Notes: a model not told the origin generated them from the sequence alone. Shown: positions 24,372 through 33,295, counted from the first letter of the stretch. The stretch: DNA of 64,000 nt from Hymenobacter sp. APR13 (GCF_000737515.1 NZ_CP006587.1:2227001-2291000), one strand, 5' to 3'. Program-made: numbers and translations.

Positions 24372-24482
24372 CCCTAAGCCCTAAGCCCTAAGCCCTAAGC
24401 CCTAAGCCCTAAGCCCTAAGCCCTAAGCCCTAAGCCCTAAGCCCTAAGCCCTAAGCCCTAAGCCCTAAGCCCTAAGCCCTAA
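24372..24482. repeat. Perfect heptamer tandem array, CCCTAAG x 15.9
   Basis: Fifteen identical CCCTAAG units run from 24372 to 24476, followed by a partial CCCTAA that contains the ogt stop codon (TAG on the minus strand). No unit deviates, which points to recent expansion or active slippage. A related single CTTAGGG occurs at the end of the convergent esterase gene (about 24267). There is no spacer, so this is not a CRISPR array. Confidence 0.95.
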
Positions 24483-24973
24483 AACAGCGCCGTTTGCACG
24501 GTGGGCTGCTCGAAATCCAGCAGCCACTTCTTGCGCCAGAGGCCGCCGGCGTAGCCCGTGAGCTGCCCGCCCGCCCCGATGATGCGGTGGCAGGGCCACA
24601 CCAGCCCCAAGGGGTTCTGGCCATTGGCCGCCCCCACGGCCCGCACGGCGCCGGGGTTGCCAAGCTGCCGGGCCAGATCCAGGTAGGAAGCAGTGCGGCC
24701 GTAGCTCACGGCCGGTAGCGCCGCCCACACCCGCCGCTGGAAGTCGGTGCCTTGCTGCACGTCGTAGGTGAGCTGGAAGTCGCGCAGCTCGCGGCCGAAG
24801 TAGGCCTGGAGCTGGCGGTGGGCTTCGCGCAGCGGTGTGGCCACGGCGGCCGGGGGCGTAGGGGCCGGCGCGGCGTCCGCTTCCAGAAATTCTACGACGG
24901 CCAGGCCGGCATCGGAGCCCTGCAGGCGCAGGCAGCCGAGCGGCGTGGAAAGGTAGGCCTGCGTGTCATTCAT
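24479..24973 (-). CDS. ogt: Methylated-DNA-protein-cysteine methyltransferase
   Basis: This DNA repair protein transfers the methyl group of O6-methylguanine to its own Cys. The 164-residue protein has the helix-turn-helix and active-site region VSYGRTASYLDLARQLGNPGAVRAVG followed by WPCHRII, with acceptor C128. The start at 24973 (MNDTQAYLSTPLG) fits the family N-terminus; eleven further in-frame codons upstream lack similarity. The TAG stop lies inside the terminal unit of the heptamer array, so expansion of the array cannot extend the protein. Confidence 0.92.
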   Translation of the reverse strand: MNDTQAYLSTPLGCLRLQGSDAGLAVVEFLEADAAPAPTPPAAVATPLREAHRQLQAYFGRELRDFQLTYDVQQGTDFQRRVWAALPAVSYGRTASYLDLARQLGNPGAVRAVGAANGQNPLGLVWPCHRIIGAGGQLTGYAGGLWRKKWLLDFEQPTVQTALF

Positions 24974-25244
24974 AGACCAGAGCTGAAGCGAGAAGGGAAA
25001 GGGCAAAAATGCAAAAAAAGCCTGCTCATCACCTCCCAGCCACGGAATATTGACGGTAATGGACTATACGGAGGAAAAAATTGGAAATGAACAGGTTGTC
25101 CGGAGCCCGGCAATGCAGGTGGAAAAAGAATGCTTTATATTGCTTCAGCATGCGGCAAGCGGCAGCTGGAAATAATGATTCCCAGTTGCTACTTCATCTT
25201 ATGCATGATGCATGCAATTCATTCATTTTTATACCTAACGCACT

Positions 25245-26888
25245 GTGCGACACCTACTGTTCTGTTTTGTAGCCGGCCTGCTCTCTACGGCCCCAGCACG
25301 GGGCGGAGCCGCCGTTTCGGGACCGGCCGGCCCGCCTACCGCGCCCGCCGCTGCCGGCGTGGGCGAAGGCACGGGCCTCACCGGCTCTTACTTCAACAAT
25401 GGCTCGCTGGCCGGCACGCCGCTGCTGCGGCGCGTAGATGCAGTAGTGGACTTCGAGTGGAAGGAAGGCATTCCGGCCCCCGGCGTGCGCAACGACAACT
25501 TCTCAGTGCGCTGGGAAGGGCAGGTGGAAGCCCCCGCCACGGGCCGCTACAAGTTCATCACCCGCTCCAACGACGGCGTACGCCTGTGGGTGAACGGCAA
25601 GCAGATCCTCGACAACTGGAGCGGCCAGGGCACCACCACCATCACCAGCGCCGAGGTAAGCCTGGCCGCTGGCGAGCGGGCCACCATCAAGGTGGAATAC
25701 TACGACCAGGAAGGCGAAGCCACCGTGCGCCTGCAGTGGGTGCGCCCCAACCAGGGGCCCCAGACGGTGCCCTCCGTGTATCTGTATCCGCTGGAAGGCC
25801 CGGGCATGCCGGTAGCGGCGCCGCCGGTGGCCATCACGCCGCCGCCAGCGCCGGAAACCAAGCCCGCCGTCGATAAGGCCGCCGCCAAAGCCGAGGCCAA
25901 GGCCAAAGCCGATGCCGAAGCTACGGCTGCCGCTGCTGCCAAGGCCACCGCCAAAACCGATGCGGCCAAAGCGGCTGCCGCGAAAGCCGCCGCTGCCAAA
26001 GCTACGGTGGCCGCCAAGCCCGCCGCGCCGGCCAAGCCGGCCGTAGCCAAAGCGCCAGCCCCGGCCAAGCCCGCGAAAGCCGAGGCTCCGGCGCCGGAGG
26101 CACTGGCAAAGACGCTGGGCATTCCGGGCGTGTTCACCATCATGGGCCGCACCGATGGCAAGCCCCTGGAAGTGCAGGGCGAAGCCCCCGTATCCAAGGA
26201 GCCGGGTTTGGCTTCTGCGCCCGCCGGGGCTCCGCAGTGGCAGATTGAGGAAGCCGGGGCCGGTTTCTACAAGCTCACGGTGCAGGGCAGCCGCAAAGTG
26301 ATGGAGGTGCTGGGCAGCTCCACGTCCAACGGCGCGCCCCTGAGCTTGTGGCCCTACTACAGCGGCAATAATCAGCTCTGGAAAATAGAAGACGCCGGCG
26401 ACGGCTACTACAAGCTCACGGCCAAGCACAGCAAAAAGGCCCTCACGGCCGGCACCGAGGAAGAAGGCGGCCTGCAGCAGCGCCGCTACGCCAGCAAGCC
26501 CAACCAGCAATGGAAGCTGCAGGCCGTGGCGCAGCAGCAACAGCAGTTCGCGGGCCCGCCCGCCGACGTGCCCGTGACGGGTGCCAACCGCCTGAGTGTG
26601 TACCCCAACCCCTCCAGCGGCGTGGTGCAGATGGCCTACCAGCTGGGCCAGGACCAGCCCATGGGCTGGGTGCTCTACGACCAGCGCGGCTCGGCCGTGC
26701 GCGTGTCTGACTACCGCCGCCAGACGGCCGGCTCGCACCACCAGACCATCGACTTCACGGGCCTGCCCTCCGGCGACTACAACCTCAACCTGACCGTAGG
26801 CGCTTCCACCACCCGCCAGATGGTGAGCATCCGCCGCCCCAACGCGGGCACCCCCGAAGCTACGCCGGAGCCGGAAGCTGCTAAATAG
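25245..26888 (+). CDS. Type IX-secreted protein with PA14, Ala/Lys-rich linker and ricin-like lectin domains
   Basis: The 547-residue protein (GTG start) has a signal peptide to about residue 22, then a PA14 domain (about 42-180; LTGSYFNNGSLAGTPLLRR, YKFITRSNDGVRLWVNGKQI, KVEYYDQEGEATVRLQWVRP). A low-complexity Ala/Lys/Pro linker spans about 205-285. A ricin-type beta-trefoil-like region follows (about 290-425; YKLTVQGSRKVMEVLGSST, NQLWKIEDAGDGYYKLTAK). The C-terminal 85 residues (LSVYPNPSSGVVQMAYQL ... MVSIRR) form a type A sorting domain. Both main domains bind carbohydrate in other proteins, so a surface or secreted glycan-binding role is likely. No catalytic domain is present. Confidence 0.88.
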   Translation: MRHLLFCFVAGLLSTAPARGGAAVSGPAGPPTAPAAAGVGEGTGLTGSYFNNGSLAGTPLLRRVDAVVDFEWKEGIPAPGVRNDNFSVRWEGQVEAPATGRYKFITRSNDGVRLWVNGKQILDNWSGQGTTTITSAEVSLAAGERATIKVEYYDQEGEATVRLQWVRPNQGPQTVPSVYLYPLEGPGMPVAAPPVAITPPPAPETKPAVDKAAAKAEAKAKADAEATAAAAAKATAKTDAAKAAAAKAAAAKATVAAKPAAPAKPAVAKAPAPAKPAKAEAPAPEALAKTLGIPGVFTIMGRTDGKPLEVQGEAPVSKEPGLASAPAGAPQWQIEEAGAGFYKLTVQGSRKVMEVLGSSTSNGAPLSLWPYYSGNNQLWKIEDAGDGYYKLTAKHSKKALTAGTEEEGGLQQRRYASKPNQQWKLQAVAQQQQQFAGPPADVPVTGANRLSVYPNPSSGVVQMAYQLGQDQPMGWVLYDQRGSAVRVSDYRRQTAGSHHQTIDFTGLPSGDYNLNLTVGASTTRQMVSIRRPNAGTPEATPEPEAAK

Positions 26889-26924
26889 CTGCCCCGCCCT
26901 ACGTAAGGATTCTCTGCCTTCACT

Positions 26925-26967
26925 GAAACAGCCCGCCCCGGATACCATATCCGGGGCGGGCTGTTTC
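26925..26967. terminator. Bidirectional terminator, 19-bp perfect stem
   Basis: GAAACAGCCCGCCCCGGAT (26925-26943) pairs exactly with 26949-26967 around a five-base loop, between convergent genes. Confidence 0.8.
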
Positions 26968-26993
26968 GTTGGGTTGGTGATGCGGGGGCTGAC

Positions 26994-27713
26994 CTAGCCC
27001 CGGAATTCCTCGAGGGCGTCCCACAGCTTGTTGAACTCAGTGGTGTAGCGCTTCACCAGCGTTTCGTCGTCGCTGATGAGCAGGTTTTCCAGGTTCAACT
27101 CGGCGGCGGAGCGGGTCCAGTTATAGGAGCCGGTCAGCACGGTGCGGTTGTCGGCCACGGCGAACTTGTGGTGCATGTGGTTGTCGGTGCGGTCGACGCG
27201 GATGGGGAGGCCGGCGGCGTGCAGCTGGCGCACGTCGGAGCCCCGGTCGTGGAGCTTGTCGTTGTCGGTGAGCAGGCGCACGCGCACCCCGCGCCGGTGG
27301 GCGGCCAGCACAGCGTCGGTCAGGCGGTCATCGGCAATCGTGAACACGCAGATATCGAGCTGGCGCGCGGCCTGCCCCAGAAACCGCCGGATGGCCGCCA
27401 CGCAGTCGTCGTTGGGGCTGAAGAACACCTCGGCGTGCGTGGCGCGGGCTGCCGCCGGTGCGGGAGCTGGCAGCAGCAGGGCGCTGGCCGCTTCCAGCCA
27501 TTCCACCACGGCCTTGTCCTGAAAGTTGTTGAACCGGTCGCGGGCCAGCCCGAACAGGCGGTGGCGCAAATCGGCGAGGCCGGCCGGGTGCTGGGCGCGC
27601 TCGGTGAGGCGCTGGCGCAGCTGCCGGGCCTCTTCGGGCGAGAGGGTGGAATCGGCGAAGGCGCGCTGGAAGTGCTGGAGCAGGTCGGTGGGGGAGTCGG
27701 GCCGTGGGTTCAT
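26994..27713 (-). CDS. Phospholipase D-like domain protein, single HKD motif
   Basis: The 239-residue protein has an N-terminal helical region (1-80) and a PLD-like domain (about 92-235). One HxKxxxxD motif is visible: H181, K183, D188 in HHKFAVADNRTVLTGSYNWT. Single-motif members act as homodimeric nucleases or phospholipases (Nuc/MitoPLD type). There is no signal peptide, so an intracellular nuclease is more likely than a lipase. It lies five bases downstream of the clan A glycosidase gene on the same strand, so the two are probably co-transcribed. Confidence 0.82.
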   Translation of the reverse strand: MNPRPDSPTDLLQHFQRAFADSTLSPEEARQLRQRLTERAQHPAGLADLRHRLFGLARDRFNNFQDKAVVEWLEAASALLLPAPAPAAARATHAEVFFSPNDDCVAAIRRFLGQAARQLDICVFTIADDRLTDAVLAAHRRGVRVRLLTDNDKLHDRGSDVRQLHAAGLPIRVDRTDNHMHHKFAVADNRTVLTGSYNWTRSAAELNLENLLISDDETLVKRYTTEFNKLWDALEEFRG

Positions 27714-27718
27714 GCGGC

Positions 27719-28924
27719 CTAAGATAGAGAAAGCGCCACCGAACCCGCCAGCTCCGGCGCGGCCTCAGCTACCAGCTGCTGCGCTTCGGCCAGGGCCTCG
27801 GCGTAGGGGGCGTGCAGCACCCGCAGCGGGGGCGCGTCGGGCCGCAGCACGGCATCCCAGAGGCCCGAGCGGTGCCACTCCCGCTCCGGAAAATCCCAGT
27901 CGGGCCGGTCTACGATGGGGTAGAGGCACACGCCCCACAGCGGCACGCCCAGGCGCAGGGCGGCGGCACATTCCTCGCCAATCATCCGGATCCAGCCGGG
28001 GCGGTCCTGGCCGGGGTGACTGGTTTCGGTGAGCACCACGGGGCAGTTGTAGCGGCGGTGGGCGGCGGCCAGCAGGTGGCGCAGCGGCTGCCAGCGCGGG
28101 TCGGCGGGCTCGTCGGCCCACGGAATGCGGCAGTGCGGGTCCAGCTCCCACTGGTTGTCGTAGTAGAAGTTGAAGCCCAGCATGTCGATATACTCGGGGC
28201 GGCCGCCCAGCTCGGGGCACAGTCGCCCGGCCAGCATGTCCACACTCTGGAACTGGTTGTCGTGAAACTCGGCGGCGCGCTGACGCTCCTGGCGGCTGGC
28301 CCCGGCCCGCGGCATGATGTTCACGAGCGGCTCGGTGGTCAGAATCCGGACGCCGGGGTCCAGCTCGCGCATGGCGGCCACGCCCTCAATGTAGGCCCGC
28401 ATCAGACCGCGCTTCACTTCCCAGCCCTGCCCCACGCAGTAGGGCGAGGTGCCGCGCACGTCGCCGCCCAGCCAGCTCATAAAGCTCACCTCGTTGATGG
28501 GCGTCACAATCAGCTCGCCCTCGGGGCGCACTTCGCGGTAGAAAGCCACGAAGGCGCGGCACAGCGCCGCAAAGCGCCGGGCAAACAGCGGGTGCAGCGG
28601 CGTGAGGTCGTCGGGGTAGCCGAAGTGGCAGATGTCCCAGACCTGCTGGATGCCGTGACGCTGGCCGGCGGCCAGCATCTGGCGCACGGCGCTCCAGTCG
28701 TATTGATAAGGCGTTTTCTCGATCTGGCTCCAGCGGATACCCTCGCGCACGGTGCCCAGCTGGTGCTGGTGCAGGGCCTGGTAGTCGTCGTCGATGAACT
28801 GCAGGTGGCCGGTCAGGGGCAAGAAATCAACCCGGTGGCCGAAGGCGTTGAGCTGGTCGGTGCATTCGTAGCCGGCCATCCAGAAGGAGTGAAACGGATT
28901 GGAGCGGGCAGTAGCAACAGACAT
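27719..28924 (-). CDS. Clan GH-A glycosidase-like protein (beta-glucosidase-related)
   Basis: The 401-residue protein has a (beta/alpha)8-barrel layout. The acid/base Glu is probably E145 in TPINEVSF and the nucleophile E300 in PVVLTETSHP. WDICHFGYPDDLTPLHP resembles the GH1 strand-3 region (WDLPHWGYP-like), which points to GH1/GH5-related enzymes. There is no signal peptide, so it acts in the cytoplasm. The substrate is unknown and GH family assignment needs a profile search. It overlaps no neighbour and is followed after five bases by a PLD-like gene. Confidence 0.78.
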   Translation of the reverse strand: MSVATARSNPFHSFWMAGYECTDQLNAFGHRVDFLPLTGHLQFIDDDYQALHQHQLGTVREGIRWSQIEKTPYQYDWSAVRQMLAAGQRHGIQQVWDICHFGYPDDLTPLHPLFARRFAALCRAFVAFYREVRPEGELIVTPINEVSFMSWLGGDVRGTSPYCVGQGWEVKRGLMRAYIEGVAAMRELDPGVRILTTEPLVNIMPRAGASRQERQRAAEFHDNQFQSVDMLAGRLCPELGGRPEYIDMLGFNFYYDNQWELDPHCRIPWADEPADPRWQPLRHLLAAAHRRYNCPVVLTETSHPGQDRPGWIRMIGEECAAALRLGVPLWGVCLYPIVDRPDWDFPEREWHRSGLWDAVLRPDAPPLRVLHAPYAEALAEAQQLVAEAAPELAGSVALSLS

Positions 28925-29050
28925 AGGAGCGCGGGTTGGTGAACGAAAAAAGCGGTGCGGCCCGCCCCGGAAGGATGGCCGTACCGCCTTGTGTACCGCA
29001 AAACCGCTGGTGGGGTTAGCGCAGAGCTTCGCCGCCGGCCCCGCCCGCCG

Positions 29051-30007
29051 CTAAATCTGCGGCGACACCGACGCATTGCCCAGCGGGCCGCGCTCCTTGC
29101 CGGCCAGCCCTTTGGCTTCAATGAAAATGCGCTTGAACTCGGGGTGTTTGGCCCGGATGGCGTCCTGCAGCGCATCAACCTCCTGTTCCACCTCCACGGC
29201 CGACAGGTGGTCGTGGAACTCCACGTCGAGGGCCAGCACCACGTCGTGCGGGCCCATGTACATGGTGAGGGGGCGGCGCACCTGCTCCACGCCGCGCTGC
29301 TGCCGCGCAATGGCTTCGAGGCTGTCGAGGGTTTCATCGTCTACGCCTTCGCCCACCAGCAGGCCCTTGGTTTTGTAAATCAGGAAGATGGCCACCGATA
29401 CCAGCAGAATGCCGATGCAGATGGAGGCGCCGCCGTCGAAGTACGGGTTGTTGAGGGCGTGCCCGAAGTACACGCCGGCCAGGGCAATGGTGAGGCCGAC
29501 CAACGCGGCCAGGTCTTCCATCAGGATGGCAAACACCGAGGGGTCTTTGCTGCGGCCCAGCGTGGCCCAGAAGCCGGCGTCGACGCGGGTTTTGTTGAAC
29601 TCGCGGAACGCCAAAAAACAGGAAATACCCTCAAACAGCATCGAGAGGCCCAGCACCCAGTAGTTCCAGGTGGGGTCGGTGATGGGGGCGGGGTGCTTGA
29701 GGTGCTCGATACCTTCGTAGAACGACATGCCGCCGCCCACCGAAAACACCAGCACGGCCACAATCAACGACCAGAAATACAGCTCCTTGCTGCGCCCAAA
29801 CGGGTGGCGGGCATCGGCCGGCTTCTCCGACTGCTTCACGCCATAGAGAATCAGCAGGCCGTTGCCGCTATCCACGAGGGAGTGAATGCCCTCAGACAGC
29901 ATGGCCGAGCTGCCGGTGAAAAAGGCCGCCACAAACTTGCTGATGGCAATGGCGACGTTGGCGCCAATGGCCCCGTAAATGGCAATCTTCGAAGAACCGG
30001 TAGACAT
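29051..30007 (-). CDS. Cation diffusion facilitator (CDF) transporter
   Basis: The 318-residue inner-membrane protein exports divalent metals, usually Zn2+, by proton antiport. Six hydrophobic helices are followed by a cytoplasmic C-terminal domain (about 215-318). The metal-site motifs are MLSEGIHSLVDSGNG in helix II and a DLAALVG segment in helix V. RHPFGRSKELYFWSL is the usual CDF loop. The ATG at 30007 begins the first helix; the upstream open frame runs into the divergent promoter region of the permease gene. Confidence 0.9.
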   Translation of the reverse strand: MSTGSSKIAIYGAIGANVAIAISKFVAAFFTGSSAMLSEGIHSLVDSGNGLLILYGVKQSEKPADARHPFGRSKELYFWSLIVAVLVFSVGGGMSFYEGIEHLKHPAPITDPTWNYWVLGLSMLFEGISCFLAFREFNKTRVDAGFWATLGRSKDPSVFAILMEDLAALVGLTIALAGVYFGHALNNPYFDGGASICIGILLVSVAIFLIYKTKGLLVGEGVDDETLDSLEAIARQQRGVEQVRRPLTMYMGPHDVVLALDVEFHDHLSAVEVEQEVDALQDAIRAKHPEFKRIFIEAKGLAGKERGPLGNASVSPQI

Positions 30008-30151
30008 AAGGTAAAGTGCGTGTGCCTGCTGGTACGCGCCGCATCGGATTGAGGTTGGAAATACAGGGACTGGTAGTCGGTTCGGCAGCGTAGAAGAGGT
30101 GGCGGCGAACATTCTTCGTTTCTGCGACTTTTACAGCTCCATTCCCCGCGT

Positions 30152-31525
30152 ATGCCCGACCTCGACCCCGCCGCTGCTACTTCCGAAACCACTGCCCCGC
30201 TGCGCCGCCGCCTGGGGCTGGTGCAGGCCACGGCCCTGAACATGATTGACATGGTGGGTATCGGGCCCTTCGTGACGCTGCCGCTGGTGATGGGGTTTAT
30301 GGGCCCAAACTTCCTGCTGGCTTGGCTGGTGGGGGCGGGCCTTAGCCTCGTGGACGGCCTGATCTGGAGTGAGCTGGGCGCGGCCTACCCCGAGGCCGGC
30401 GGTTCCTACCGCTTCCTCAAGCTGGCCTACGGCGAGCAGAAGTGGGGGCGGCTGTTCTCGTTCCTGTACGTGTGGCAGACGCTGGTGCAGGCGCCACTGG
30501 TAGTGGCCTCGGGCGCCATCGGCTTCGCGCAGTACTTCGGCTACCTGGTGCCGCTTACCGAGTGGTGGCAGCCTAAGCTGGTGTCGGGCACGGTGGTGCT
30601 GCTGCTGATTGCGCTGCTCTACCGCCGCATCGAGGACATCGGCAAGCTCGGCGTGATGCTGTGGATGGGCGTGCTGGGCCTGATGGGCTGGCTGATTTTC
30701 GGGGGCGTTACGCACGCCACGGTGCCGGTGGCGTGGCTGCCCGAGGGCGGCGTATCGGCGCTGCCGGGCGTGCTGCTCTCGGCCGCCATGGGCCAGGCCA
30801 CCGTCAAGACCATCTACAGCTACCTCGGCTACTACAACGTGTGCCATTTAGGCGGCGAAATAAAGGAGCCGCAGCGCGTGATTCCGCGCAGCATTTTCCT
30901 GAGTATTCTGGGCATCATGGCGCTGTATCTGCTGCTGAACTGGAGCGTGGGCTCTGTTATTCCGTGGCAGGAGGCGCAGCACTCCGAGTTCATCGTGAGC
31001 AGCTTCGTGGAGAAGATCTACGGGCCGCTGGCGGCGCAGGCCGCTACGGCGCTGGTGTTGTGGGTGGCGTTTGCCTCCTTGTTTGCGGTGCTGCTGGGCT
31101 ACTCGCGCATTCCGTACGCCGCGGCGGCCGACGGCGAGTTCCTGCCCATCTTCGCCAAAACCCACCCCACAAAACACTTCCCGCACGTCTCGTTGCTGAT
31201 TCTGGGCGGTGTGGGCTTCGTGTTTAGCTTGCTGTTCCGGCTGGGTGAAGTCATTTCAGCCATTTTGGCCATGCGGATTCTGGTGCAGTTCGTGGGTCAG
31301 GCTGTGGGGTTGGTGCTGCTGCGCCGCCGCAACGGCACGGCGCACTTGCCGTTCCGGATGCCGCTGTACCCGCTGCCGGTGGTGCTGGCGGTGGCCGTGT
31401 GGCTGTGGGTGTTCTGGAGCACCGGCCCGCAGTTCATGCTCTCCGGGCTGGCCGTTATCGGGGCCGGGGTGGGGGCATTTCTGCTCTGGAGCCGCCGGCT
31501 GGGCCGCTGGCCGTTCGGGCGGTAG
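30152..31525 (+). CDS. APC-superfamily amino acid permease
   Basis: The 457-residue inner-membrane protein has about twelve hydrophobic helices. It begins with the usual APC consensus (ALNMIDMVGIGPFVTLPLVMG) and has GGSYRFLKLAYGEQKWG and a conserved NVCHLGGEIKEPQRVIPRS loop. It should import amino acids or amines with a proton or by exchange; the specificity is not evident. It is divergent from the CDF gene and its stop lies 15 bases from the convergent acetyltransferase stop. Confidence 0.9.
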   Translation: MPDLDPAAATSETTAPLRRRLGLVQATALNMIDMVGIGPFVTLPLVMGFMGPNFLLAWLVGAGLSLVDGLIWSELGAAYPEAGGSYRFLKLAYGEQKWGRLFSFLYVWQTLVQAPLVVASGAIGFAQYFGYLVPLTEWWQPKLVSGTVVLLLIALLYRRIEDIGKLGVMLWMGVLGLMGWLIFGGVTHATVPVAWLPEGGVSALPGVLLSAAMGQATVKTIYSYLGYYNVCHLGGEIKEPQRVIPRSIFLSILGIMALYLLLNWSVGSVIPWQEAQHSEFIVSSFVEKIYGPLAAQAATALVLWVAFASLFAVLLGYSRIPYAAAADGEFLPIFAKTHPTKHFPHVSLLILGGVGFVFSLLFRLGEVISAILAMRILVQFVGQAVGLVLLRRRNGTAHLPFRMPLYPLPVVLAVAVWLWVFWSTGPQFMLSGLAVIGAGVGAFLLWSRRLGRWPFGR

Positions 31526-31540
31526 CTGGAGTGCTGGCCG

Positions 31541-32044
31541 CTACTCCACCCACTTCTCGTAGCAGAAAAACCGCAGGCCCGGCCGGAACGCCAGCGTGAT
31601 TTCGCCGGCGTAGCGGTAGCCCAGCTTCGGGAAAAGCCGCTGGGTAGCCTGGTTTTCGGAGTTGGTATCTACGCGCAGCACCCGCAGGCCCTGTTGCCGC
31701 GCCAGCACCTCGGCCTGGGTTAGCAGCGCGGCGGCCAAGCCGTAGCCCTGCGCCTGCGGATGTACGGCCAGGCGGTGCGTGACCAGAGCCGGCTCGTCGG
31801 CGTCCCAGTCGGCCTGGGCGTACTCGGCATCCTGGTCGTTGTGGGTGAGGGCGGCCACGGCGGCTACGCGGCCGTCCAACTCGGCCACCCAGAGGTGGCC
31901 CTGGGCAATATCGCGCCGGAAGACTTCTTCGTTCGGGTACTCCGCCGTCCACTGCCAGTTACCGGCCGCATTCATCAGCGGTACTACCTGCCGGATGAGG
32001 TCGAGAATGGCGGGCAGGTCGGCGGCGGTGGCGAGGCGGAGCAT
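31541..32044 (-). CDS. GNAT-family N-acetyltransferase
   Basis: The 167-residue protein follows the GNAT fold: MLRLATAADLPAIL at the start, the acetyl-CoA loop LAVHPQAQGYGLAAALLTQAE (Q/R-x-x-G-x-A type) and the late strand LRVDTNSENQATQRLFPKLGYRY. The acceptor substrate is unknown. The ATG at 32044 is the family-like start. A family A palindrome pair lies just upstream. Confidence 0.87.
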   Translation of the reverse strand: MLRLATAADLPAILDLIRQVVPLMNAAGNWQWTAEYPNEEVFRRDIAQGHLWVAELDGRVAAVAALTHNDQDAEYAQADWDADEPALVTHRLAVHPQAQGYGLAAALLTQAEVLARQQGLRVLRVDTNSENQATQRLFPKLGYRYAGEITLAFRPGLRFFCYEKWVE

Positions 32045-32080
32045 TGTGAGAAGTTTACGGTGGACAGTGGTGAAGCAAAG

Positions 32081-32183
32081 AACGTCATGCAGAGGCGCAG
32101 CCGAAGCATCTCGCGTGCTGATGTTGAGATACCACTCCAACATCAGCACGCGAGATGTTTCGGCTGCGCCTCTGCATGACGTT
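32081..32183. repeat. Palindromic element, family A: two inverted 46-bp arms
   Basis: The arm 32081-32126 (AACGTCATGCAGAGGCGCAG ... GATGTTG) is repeated inverted at 32138-32183 with one mismatch and an 11-base loop. The sequence core is the same as at 2954-3102. It lies between the hemB stop and the acetyltransferase start, both minus strand. Confidence 0.88.
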
Positions 32184-32206
32184 CTGTTTTTACTTTCTCC
32201 CTCAGG

Positions 32207-33199
32207 CTACCCGCGCCGCAGCACTTCGGCGGCTTCCTTGGCGAAATACGTGAGGATGGCGTCGGCGCCGGCGCGCTTGATGCTGGTGAGGACTTCCATC
32301 ATGGTTTTCTCGCCGTCGAGCCAGCCGTTCTGGGCGGCGGCCTTCACCATGGCGTACTCGCCCGATACGTTGTAGGCCGTCACGGGCAGGTGGGTGTTGT
32401 CGCGCACTTCCCGAATCACGTCGAGGTAGCTTAGAGCCGGCTTGATCATCACCATGTCGGCACCTTCCGCTTCGTCGAGGGCCAGCTCGCGCAGGGCCTC
32501 GCGGCGGTTGGCGGGGTTCATCTGGTAGCTTTTCTTGTCGCCTTTCTTGGGGGCCGAGTCCAGCGCGTCGCGGAACGGGCCGTAGAAAGCCGAGGCGTAC
32601 TTGGCCGTGTAGCTCATGATGCTCACGTGGCTGAAGGCGTTGCTGTCCAGCACCTCCCGGATCCAGGCCACGCGGCCGTCCATCATGTCGGAAGGGCCGA
32701 TGATGTCGGCGCCGGCGCGGGCCTGGGCCAGGGCCATCTGGCCGAGCACCTCCAGGGTGGCATCGTTGAGAATCTCGCCCGATTCGGCATCCACCACGCC
32801 GTCGTGGCCGTCGGAGGAGTAGGGGTCCATGGCCACATCAGTCATCAGCACCACGTCCGGAAACTGCCGCTTGATGTCGGCAATGGTCTTCAGGTAAAGC
32901 CCGTCGGGGTTGGCCGATTCGCGCGCCAGCCGGTCTTTCAGGCCATCGTTGATGCTTGGAAACGGCGCGAAGCTCTGGATGCCCAGCTCCACGCAGCGGC
33001 CTACTTCGTCGATGAGTTTGTCGGCCGAAAACCGGAACATGCCCGGCATGGAGTGGATTTCCACCTGCTGGCTGTGGCCTTCAATCAGGAAGAGCGGGAA
33101 GATGAAGTCGTGCGTAGTCAGGCGGGTTTCCTGCACCATGTCGCGGATAATCTGCGACTTGCGGTTGCGGCGCGGGCGGTGCGTGGGGAGCTGGGGCAT
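32207..33199 (-). CDS. hemB: Delta-aminolevulinic acid dehydratase (porphobilinogen synthase), magnesium type
   Basis: This enzyme joins two 5-aminolevulinate molecules into porphobilinogen for haem synthesis. The 330-residue protein has both Schiff-base lysines: K200 (SYTAKYASAFYGPFR) and K253 (MIKPALSYLD). The metal-binding stretch reads DVAMDPYSSDGHDG (121-134): A123, D125 and D133 stand where zinc-type enzymes have three Cys, so this should be a Mg/K-dependent form independent of active-site zinc. A good -7 box lies upstream. No other haem gene is adjacent. Confidence 0.96.
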   Translation of the reverse strand: MPQLPTHRPRRNRKSQIIRDMVQETRLTTHDFIFPLFLIEGHSQQVEIHSMPGMFRFSADKLIDEVGRCVELGIQSFAPFPSINDGLKDRLARESANPDGLYLKTIADIKRQFPDVVLMTDVAMDPYSSDGHDGVVDAESGEILNDATLEVLGQMALAQARAGADIIGPSDMMDGRVAWIREVLDSNAFSHVSIMSYTAKYASAFYGPFRDALDSAPKKGDKKSYQMNPANRREALRELALDEAEGADMVMIKPALSYLDVIREVRDNTHLPVTAYNVSGEYAMVKAAAQNGWLDGEKTMMEVLTSIKRAGADAILTYFAKEAAEVLRRG

Positions 33200-33239
33200 A
33201 CGGAAAGTCAGTTGATAAGACGGGAGAGAACAACCGGCG

Positions 33240-33247
33240 CAAAGGTA
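33240..33247 (-). promoter_or_regulatory. -7 promoter box for hemB
   Basis: The minus strand reads TACCTTTG 41 bases upstream of the hemB ATG, an exact TAnnTTTG match. Confidence 0.55.
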
Positions 33248-33295
33248 AGGTTGCCGGCGGCAGCTTTATTCGGCTAGCCGCTCCCGCGGGACGGC

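Noticed and set aside
24372..24482. Telomere-like repeat suggesting a linear replicon end or eukaryotic contamination
   Set aside because: The unit is CCCTAAG, not CCCTAAA, the array is internal, and bacterial genes of the same phylum flank it on both sides.
25081..25272. A 63-codon open frame before the PA14 protein
   Set aside because: It lies in AT-rich promoter-like DNA, has atypical composition for this genome and overlaps the start of a well-supported secreted protein.
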